Source of the DNA: Talpa occidentalis
Taxonomy: Eukaryota; Chordata; Mammalia; Eulipotyphla; Talpidae
Assembly (NCBI RefSeq): GCF_014898055.3
Contig: NW_023605083.1
Coordinates: forward strand, 68,751,715 to 68,815,714
Direction of reading: 5' to 3'
Length of the DNA: 64,000 bases
The notes under the pieces were generated by a model. The model did no database searches. It saw nothing but the letters and a program-made list of their open reading frames with translations, and had not been told where the DNA came from. Below are positions 58,286 through 64,000 of this stretch, in pieces. The stretch's first letter is position 1, and each line of letters opens with the position of its first letter. A program made the position numbers and the translations under genes.

Positions 58286-58778
58286 TGATACAGTTAACAA
58301 GTTTGTCTTTCCCCCATTTTTTGCAATTCCCTTTATCTAGCATTAACAGGATTGATGACTTGTCTTTCCCATTTGTTGCAGCTTCCCCTCCCCTTGGGAA
58401 GAATAAAAAGCTGGCGCCCACCGGTTTCCCTGTAGACCCTTCCCCCTCGCCCTAAGGAAAACAAGTTGGCGATCACCCGTCTCTGTGCCTTGACACCTTC
58501 CCCTTCCCTTAAGATGAATGAGCTGACACCCATCCATCTCCCTGTTTAGCTAGCACCCACTTGTCTCTGTGCAGACCCCTTCCCCCTCCCCTTCGCGGAT
58601 GCCTACCCATCTCCCCCTGTATAAATACCCCTACCCGCTGCCAAAGAGCAGGACGGTGGTTTTTCGGACATGAGTCTGCCTCCCTCCTCATTTGTCGACA
58701 AATAAAACCGCTTTCCTTTTCCTCAAACTTAGTTTCCTTTTATTGGCTGAGGGAAACTGAGGCCGGCGTTCGGTAACA
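58286..58778 (+). mobile_element. Solo LTR, class I (gamma-like) endogenous retrovirus, 493 bp
   Basis: TG at 58286 and CA at 58778 are flanked by ATTC at 58282-58285 and 58779-58782, a perfect 4-bp duplication typical of gammaretrovirus-like integration. The TATA box GTATAAATA is at 58619-58627 and AATAAA at 58701-58706, about 80 bp apart, as in short-R LTRs. Upstream, a U3 repeat of 57-58 bp starts at 58382, 58439 and 58497. It has a diverged further copy of the CTTCCCC block at 58578. No internal viral genes remain. Confidence 0.92.
58382..58600 (+). repeat. U3 repeats of about 57-58 bp in the class I LTR
   Basis: Units opening CTTCCCC(T/C)CCCC begin at 58382, 58439 and 58497, each followed by 'aagctggcgcccacc', 'aagttggcgatcacc' or 'gagctgacacccatc'. 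A fourth block starts at 58578 after 81 bp. Such U3 repeats often act as enhancers. Confidence 0.85.
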
Positions 58779-58839
58779 ATTCCACCATACAGGGTGCCCA
58801 GCACGATATTAAAGAATAAATGACAGAGTAAGTAAGTGA

Positions 58840-59215
58840 CAGTTCATAGCTGCCATTGCAAAACACAGCTGAGAGTGTGGCTTCAACAGCAGACTATTTT
58901 CTTACACATTTGGAAGCTGGCAGTCTAAGATCAAGGTGCTGTCAGGATTGCTTTCTGGTGAGACAATCTCTTCCTGTCTTGAGCCTCCACCTTTTTGCTG
59001 TGTGCTTACATGACCTTTGTGGGCAGATATGCCAGGCATCACTTCCTCTTCTTATAAGGATACTAGTCCTCTCAGATTAGGGTTTAACCATTCTGGTGTC
59101 AAGCAACCTTTATTATCTCCATGTCGACCCTGTCTCCATATACAGTCGCATTCAGGGTTAAAGCTTAAACATTTGAATTAGGGTGTGGGAGACACTCTCC
59201 AGGGCATAACATCAC
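58840..59215 (-). mobile_element. MLT1-type MaLR LTR, ancient, minus strand
   Basis: Antisense MLT1 text: 'ggaagctggcagtctaagatcaaggtgctgtcagg', 'tcttcttataaggatactagtcctctcagattagggtttaacc' and 'ccctgtctccatatacagtcgcattc'. It ends 'cagggcataacatc'. Confidence 0.8.
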
Positions 59216-59353
59216 TAAGAGCCTGGGCCATTAAAATATCCTAAAAAGACTCCCTTTTAAAAACATAGTTTTTTTTTTTTTTAACCTTTAAAGGGTTAAA
59301 AATGGAAAGAGACATATGCTGGGAGAATTTTCTTGTTAAATTCCTACCATTTC

Positions 59354-59477
59354 TCTTGATCTCTCCTTCCTATCTACAAAATTAAGGCAGTAACCAGGAA
59401 ATATATAGGTTTTATCACTCATCCAATCCAAAAAAAAAAAATGACAAAAATAAATGAACTGAGTTCATGTCTGGGAT
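59354..59477 (+). repeat. Direct repeat, copy 1 (about 124 bp)
   Basis: Runs from 'tcttgatctctccttcctat' to 'gagttcatgtctggga' and matches 60984-61105 at roughly 85% by eye. Not a repeat I recognise. Confidence 0.85.
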
Positions 59478-60059
59478 CAGCAAGAAAGTAAAGTATGATG
59501 GCTTAATTAGAGAAGACATCCAGGGGCAGGGACAGTGACAATGATCATAGAAACAAAAGTAACAATTTTGAAATTTTTGCACTAGATAAACGGTATGGAA
59601 TCTGCCAATATTAACATTTTATCAATCTATGAGTGAGTTCAATACCTTTTAAATAAAGGGCCCCTTAGACCCCATAAAACAGAAAATGCAGCATATTTTG
59701 CCAGTTTTCAAATCAGGATCTAAAAGTCCACTGGAAATAAACCTTGTCGCTGTGTTCTCAATAGGAGCTTCTTCAGGTTGTGCAGGAGCCTGAGGGATCA
59801 AGTATTTTGGGTGTGAGTAAAGAGCCTGCAGAGTGGGTTTGCCGAAAGAAGGTGGTAGAGCCCGGACTCTGCCAAGTGGGTGAGGAGAACTGAGCTGGGG
59901 TCCCCAACTGCTGCTCCCTCTTGTAGATACCTGTAACCAGGAGAGCGCAAGAGGGAAAGCCTGATGCTTAAATAACAGGGCAAAATTGGTTTGGGCCAAG
60001 GTGTGCTTGTACCATGTGGAGAGAAAACTGTGTTTTTTTATTTGCTTTTAAATTGTTTG

Positions 60060-60560
60060 CCTAGCCATCTTGAACTGGCTGACCCAGACCAACACATCCA
60101 CCCCAAGCAAGAATAGCAAATTGCATGTCTTTTGCTGACCTGGAGGGGCTGGCGCCAGCATCTGCCTATTTTCATGCAACCACCCAACAGTGTTTATTTC
60201 AACCTCTTTGAGGAAGTCTTGTTAGGAAAGACAATTAACTCATCAGCTACTATTAGCAGAGCCTAATGACTGAGATTTATGTGGAAATGGCAAACCTCTT
60301 GCTGCCCTTCCCAGAAAGGACTTCCTCCTGCCAGGAGGCTTTTTAATCAGAACTGCACACAATCCTGAATATGCAGGGAACATAGTTGTCTCTCCTGGAG
60401 GGAACCAAGTGACTGCAGAGTAAAAACACAGCAAGGTTGCCTGTGATACCCTGGGGTGCAGACTGACTGCCTCCCATAGTGTGAAGACAAGCTGCTCTCA
60501 GCCCTGGAGGTGCTGACCTTGGTTTTGTCCAGTCTCCTCTTGGTGCATATATGGTCATTC
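60060..60560. other. Non-repetitive, motif-rich stretch; candidate conserved element
   Basis: No repeat is recognised over 500 bp. It includes the dyad TGGCGCCA at 60151-60158, ACAATTAACTCATCAGC at about 60231 (NKX/AP-1-like) and CCTAATGACTGAG at about 60262. A 3' splice site-like or coding signature is not evident. Confidence 0.27.
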
Positions 60561-60682
60561 AGCCATATTCTAGACTATATTCATTCAAGATATAAATGTT
60601 AAACACTCCCCTCACATTACTCTCTCTGAGCCAATTTAGTGACCTTCTCATTTCTCTATTTCAATACTTTCCTCTTTTTATT

Positions 60683-60914
60683 ACAAATTTATTTATTTAT
60701 GCATACAAGAGCTGGGGTACAGGCCAGAGATGCAGGGGGTGAGAGGATCCATCAGAGACAGAGTAGGGAGCAGAACAGGCAGATCGACTGAAATACACTG
60801 CTGAGGGGAGCAGCGGGTGAGACAGGAGAGGTCTGCTGTGCCATGTGGGTAGCTCCCTGGCCAGGAGGGGATCGGACTCATGCTGCAGAAGCTGCTCAAT
60901 TGCTTCACAGTGTG
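60683..60914 (-). mobile_element. tRNA-derived SINE (type B), 5'-truncated
   Basis: Tail 'atttatttatttatgcataca', body with 'gctggggtacaggccagag' and 'ccatgtgggtagctccctggcc', ending at 'gcttcacagtgtggtg' without the tRNA-like head, so the A box is missing. Duplication not clear. Confidence 0.9.
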
Positions 60915-60983
60915 GTGTTCTTTATTTCGTCCAAATATGACCAGAGTGATTATATGTATATATGCCTGTTAGCACTCTAGATC

Positions 60984-61105
60984 TCTTGATCTCTTCTTCT
61001 TATCTGTAAAATTAAGGCAGTTGCCAGACAACATACAGGTTTTATCACTCATCCAATCCAAAAAATTTATGATGACAACAAATGAACTGAGTTCATGTCT
61101 GGGAT
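60984..61105 (+). repeat. Direct repeat, copy 2 (about 122 bp)
   Basis: Second copy of the segment at 59354-59477, same orientation, 1630 bp downstream start to start. It is followed at once by a complex microsatellite. The pair copy 2 plus microsatellite is bracketed by 'atgcctgttagcactctaga' (60962-60981) and 'atgcctgccagcactctaaa' (61246-61265). Confidence 0.85.
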
Positions 61106-61111
61106 GGTCAG

Positions 61112-61189
61112 TCGTGTGTGTGTGTGTGTATGCACATGTATATATGTGTGTGTATGTATATACATATACATATACATATACACATATAC

Positions 61190-61246
<57 letters not shown>
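61112..61246 (+). repeat. Compound (GT)n-(TATACA)n-(TA)n-(GA)n microsatellite
   Basis: Successive GT, TATACA/TATATG, TA and GA blocks over 135 bp. Frames of up to 112 codons across it on both strands are simple-repeat shadows. Confidence 0.96.
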
Positions 61247-61250
<4 letters not shown>

Positions 61251-61269
61251 TGCCAGCACTCTAAAAATT

Positions 61270-61580
61270 TCCAATAGTTTCCCACTGGGTTTAGAACGAA
61301 TTCTCACTCTCTAATTTAGACTTACCCTGACTTGCTGGAGCTGGCATCTTTCCATTCTACAACCCCACCTCACCTCATGACACTATTCCCCACCATACTT
61401 TCTTTGCTCCACAATTCTTTCAAATTCTATGAAATAGAAAATGTCTCTCTCTCTCAGTACTTTGGCACATCTTCTTTGTTTTAGTCATTCTCCCCCCTCC
61501 TCACTTGACCAGATTCTACTCATTCTTCAAATCTCAGTTTGAATCGCTATTCATAAATGCCATTTCTAATTTCCATAGAG
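61270..61580 (+). repeat. L2 fragment, ancient
   Basis: 'ttagacttaccctgacttgctggagctggc...acaaccccacctcacctcatg' through 'ctcacttgaccagattctactcattcttcaaatctcagtttgaatc' is the pyrimidine-rich L2 3' half in plus orientation, diverged. Confidence 0.55.
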
Positions 61581-61589
61581 GTTGTTGTA

Positions 61590-61965
61590 GTCTGCAGGGG
61601 CTGCCCTAGCAAAATAACACTGACTGGATGATTTCAACAATAAAAGTTAAACTTCTGAGAAGTTCACGGCCAATGTGTCTGTAGGGCTGATTTCTTCTGA
61701 GGCTTTTCTCCTTGGCTCCAGATGCCGCCATCCCCCAGATTCCACAAAGAGTCTTTCCTCTGTGTCTGCATCCCCAATGTCTTTCCTACTTACAAGAACA
61801 CATGTTAGACTAGATTAGGGTCTCCCCCTTGTCATCTCAGTTAACTTAAATTACCTCTGTAAGGACCAAAACTGTAAGGCCCTAAACTGTAAGGCCCTAT
61901 CTCTACATGCACATTTGCAATGAGAGCTACAACATATGAATTTGGGGAATTTTAACTCAGCCAAT
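61590..61965 (-). mobile_element. MLT1-type MaLR LTR, ancient, minus strand
   Basis: Antisense MLT1 phrases: 'ggggctgccctagcaaaataacactgactggatgatttcaac', then 'gctgatttcttctgaggcttttctccttggctcc' and 'acaacatatgaatttggggaa'. A 15-bp motif (aaactgtaaggccct) is tandemly doubled at about 61867-61900. Confidence 0.82.
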
Positions 61966-62014
61966 ACTGGAGGTCTTTCCTCATCTACATTCTCCACAAT
62001 ATCACCTGTTATAG

Positions 62015-62600
62015 TGTTATAGGACAGGGAGAGGGGCAGCCCAAACCCTGCAAACCTGCCTATTCTAAATGGTTTCTGCCATCCGCCTCATCAACACAAA
62101 ACATAGGAGACTTTAATGGGAAGGAACTTTAATAAAACTAGGAAACAATACAGGTAAGGCAAAGAGTCTAGTTTCTAAATGAAGCATCCAGAGTTACCCG
62201 TCCCCTCGTGGGTAAAAGTCCATCCAAATGGGATTGGCCCAGAACAAGGCCCCAAAGCCTGCTACAAGTCTAAAGCATCTTCCAGTGGGGACCCACAGAA
62301 AAGGGTCACAAACAACTGGACAAGCCCAGAAGGAAAAGAGCAAAATCAACATCAAGATAAAAGCTGCCATTGTCACCTCCCCACAGGTCTCACCCACATC
62401 TGTGTCACCCAGTCCACGACCAAAAGACAAGCGCAGTTTCTTTACGTGTCTCTAGGCTCCATGCGCCTCCTCCAGGTCTCCTGGCTCCATCCTGCTTCCT
62501 TCCTTAGTCTCTTCTTCAGCTTCTCCTCTTCCTGCTCAGCTCTACCCTCCCTTGGGTGGGGCAGGGAACCTCCCCCTTTCCCGGGGACCACCCTGTTGCA
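62015..62600 (-). mobile_element. Solo LTR, probable class I endogenous retrovirus, 586 bp
   Basis: TGTTATAGG at 62015 and TGTTGCA ending at 62600 bound a TG...CA unit flanked by ATAG at 62011-62014 and 62601-62604, a perfect 4-bp duplication. On the minus strand it starts TGCAACAGGGTGG, carries a CCAAT box (ggccaatccc) and a late ATTAAA (cccattaaagtc), and ends CTATAACA; this favours minus orientation, but strand is not certain. The 141-codon plus frame and a 78-codon minus frame with a hydrophobic stretch are inside the LTR and are probably not genes. Confidence 0.8.
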
Positions 62601-63524
62601 ATAGTACCCAAATCTTCCATTTCATAATTTTATTCATATTTTAAAATATGCATTATTTTAAAGCATGCATTTTAAAACACTGAAACATTTTATTACCAGA
62701 AACTTCACCAAAGAACCTCTCCTTATTGTCTTCTTGGCCAGAACCAAGTATAGGGCCAATTTTCAATCAGGAACTATCAAAGGCAATGGGACCACCACAT
62801 ACACCTATACCCATTTTGAGTTATCCCTACGATGAAGATGAGCATATCATTTACTAAACCACAGATGGATTATTTTAGGAATATAAAAGTAAGGAAATGA
62901 CTGTTACATAGCAAACCAGTACTATCTCTGCAAAAAAAAAAATAAATTTACCAAGGGAATAGAACTTGGTGAGGGTAATTGTACCCAAAAGCAGCAGTGT
63001 GAGGAGACCCATTGGAAAATATCAGGTTTAATCCAAGTATTTCAAATCATCCATTTAGCTGGAGTATAGGTTGAGGTAGGGATGTGAAGTAGAGAACTGG
63101 ACAGTTTATCAGAGCATGATTATAGTGTCTTTGGTGCCATCTAATTGTTTTTATTCAATTAGAAAACTTAAGAAAATAGGTGTACAATTTGAAATCATAT
63201 GGACTGTACCTATTACAAGTCTAATTCCTCAATTTAAAAGCATCTTAAAGACATAGAGTGTCTTCTATTAAAATTGCAATCTTGTAGAACATTTTAGAGG
63301 TCTGTAGAGCAATAAGCAATAAAATAAAATACATATCAAGGAAATAAAAACCAAATATCAATAAATAAATATAACTATATTTCCACAGCTATGTAAAATT
63401 TGGGCCTACAACAATGAAGTAATTTGTTTCCAATCTTCATCTTTATTTGATGAACACTCAGTATACATTTTCCAAGACTATGCTCCCTGGAATTTGTCTG
63501 TATATGTACTGATAAATGGAACAG

Positions 63525-64000
63525 TGATTTGAATACCCCCCCACAATAAGAGTTATATCCATCCAAAACCAGTAATGTGGCCTTATTCGGAAAAGGAATC
63601 TTTGCAGATGTGGGGAGATTCTTTATTTTAAAGATTTATTTATTTATGCATACAAGAACTGGGGCACGGGCCAGAGGTGTGGGGAGTGAGAGGAGTCACC
63701 AGAGACAGAGTGGGGGAACAGAACAGGCAGATCGACTGAAACACACTGCTGAGGGGAGCAGTGGGTGAGTCAGGAGAGGTCTGCAGCTCCATGTGGGTAG
63801 CTCCCTGGCCAGGATAGCTGCGGATAGCTTCATAGGTTGCATCTTAACCTCTTGCGATTAGATTTGGGTGGCCTAAATTCCAACAACAGTGTTCTTAGTG
63901 AGAAAGGCAGAGGATGATTTGAGACAAGAAGACACAGGCAGGGGGAAAGGCCATGCGAGGATGAAGATAGAGATTAGAGTGTGGTGTGTGGGAAGTCAAA
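63525..64000 (+). mobile_element. MLT1-type MaLR LTR, ancient, interrupted by a SINE
   Basis: 'gaataccccccc...agttatatcc' opens the piece, followed by 'tggccttattcggaaaaggaatctttgcagatgt'. The SINE at 63631-63862 interrupts it. After the SINE come 'gatttgggtggcctaaattccaacaacagtgttcttag' and 'gaaaggcagaggatgatttgagacaagaagacacaggcag' to the window end. These are the typical MLT1 phrases in plus orientation; the LTR probably continues beyond 64000. Confidence 0.8.
63631..63862 (-). mobile_element. tRNA-derived SINE (type B), head degraded
   Basis: Minus-strand copy with 'gcatacaagaactggggcacgggccagagg' and 'ccatgtgggtagctccctggccagg'. The head side ends 'gcatcttaacctcttgcgattag' without the full A-box region. 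It lies inside an MLT1 fossil. Confidence 0.9.

Noticed and set aside
61021..61314. Frames across the compound microsatellite
   Set aside because: GT/TA/GA repeats without stops; simple-repeat shadow.
62179..62604. 141-codon plus frame as a gene
   Set aside because: Ends at the exact border of a TG...CA unit with a 4-bp duplication, so it belongs to a solo LTR; no domain seen.
1..64000. CRISPR arrays, operons, riboswitches, bacterial or phage systems
   Set aside because: The window is mammalian nuclear DNA; no regularly spaced identical repeats with unique spacers, and no prokaryotic gene organisation.

Overview
This is nuclear DNA of a placental mammal. The evidence is the repeat content: fossils shared across mammals (MIR, L2, MLT1/MaLR LTRs, a MER5A-like element, a Tigger-type MITE, old L1M fragments) are overlaid by younger lineage-specific elements. 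The young layer has a tRNA-derived SINE of about 250-280 bp with A and B boxes and an AATAAA/TCTTT tail, an active-looking L1 lineage, and several solo LTRs. The SINE body does not match primate Alu, rodent B1/B2, carnivore CAN, equid ERE or ruminant Bov as I know them. Its head resembles cetartiodactyl CHR-type SINEs, and its tail is of the T+ class known from several laurasiatherian groups including bats. A laurasiatherian host is likely; I cannot name the species.

I find no convincing host protein-coding exon, tRNA, rRNA or snRNA gene. Every open frame above about 100 codons falls in a SINE, LTR, minisatellite or L1, or has no recognisable domain. The window reads as an AT-rich intergenic or intronic desert.

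Layout. 1-31 kb: mostly unique AT-rich sequence with scattered SINEs, small ancient fossils, (TA)n tracts, a 29-bp minisatellite at 18.4 kb and a Tigger MITE at 30.4 kb. 31.5-34.06 kb: old L1 fragments. 34.06-41.69 kb: a near full-length L1 flanked by an almost perfect 20-bp target duplication. It has a 2-kb 5'UTR with a tandem array of about 195-bp monomers, a broken ORF1, and a broken ORF2 that carries a nested SINE. 41.8-46.7 kb: SINEs, old L1 and old LTRs. 47.7-51.9 kb: three more young L1 3' ends, one 5'-truncated with a perfect 16-bp duplication and one a twin-primed inversion. 53.2-55.5 kb: SINEs plus two copies of one solo LTR in opposite orientations, one of them nested in a SINE. 56.8-64 kb: SINEs, two further solo LTRs with clean 4-bp duplications, MLT1 fossils, and a 123-bp direct repeat.

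The best material is therefore the insertion history, which can be read almost to the base from target duplications, plus a few non-repetitive stretches with dense regulatory-type motifs. I did not find a new biological system. The most notable items are the L1 5'UTR monomer array, the 54-bp duplication in the ORF1 coiled coil, the two alternative L1 3' ends, the inverted solo-LTR pair, and the previously unlabelled LTR at 62.0-62.6 kb.
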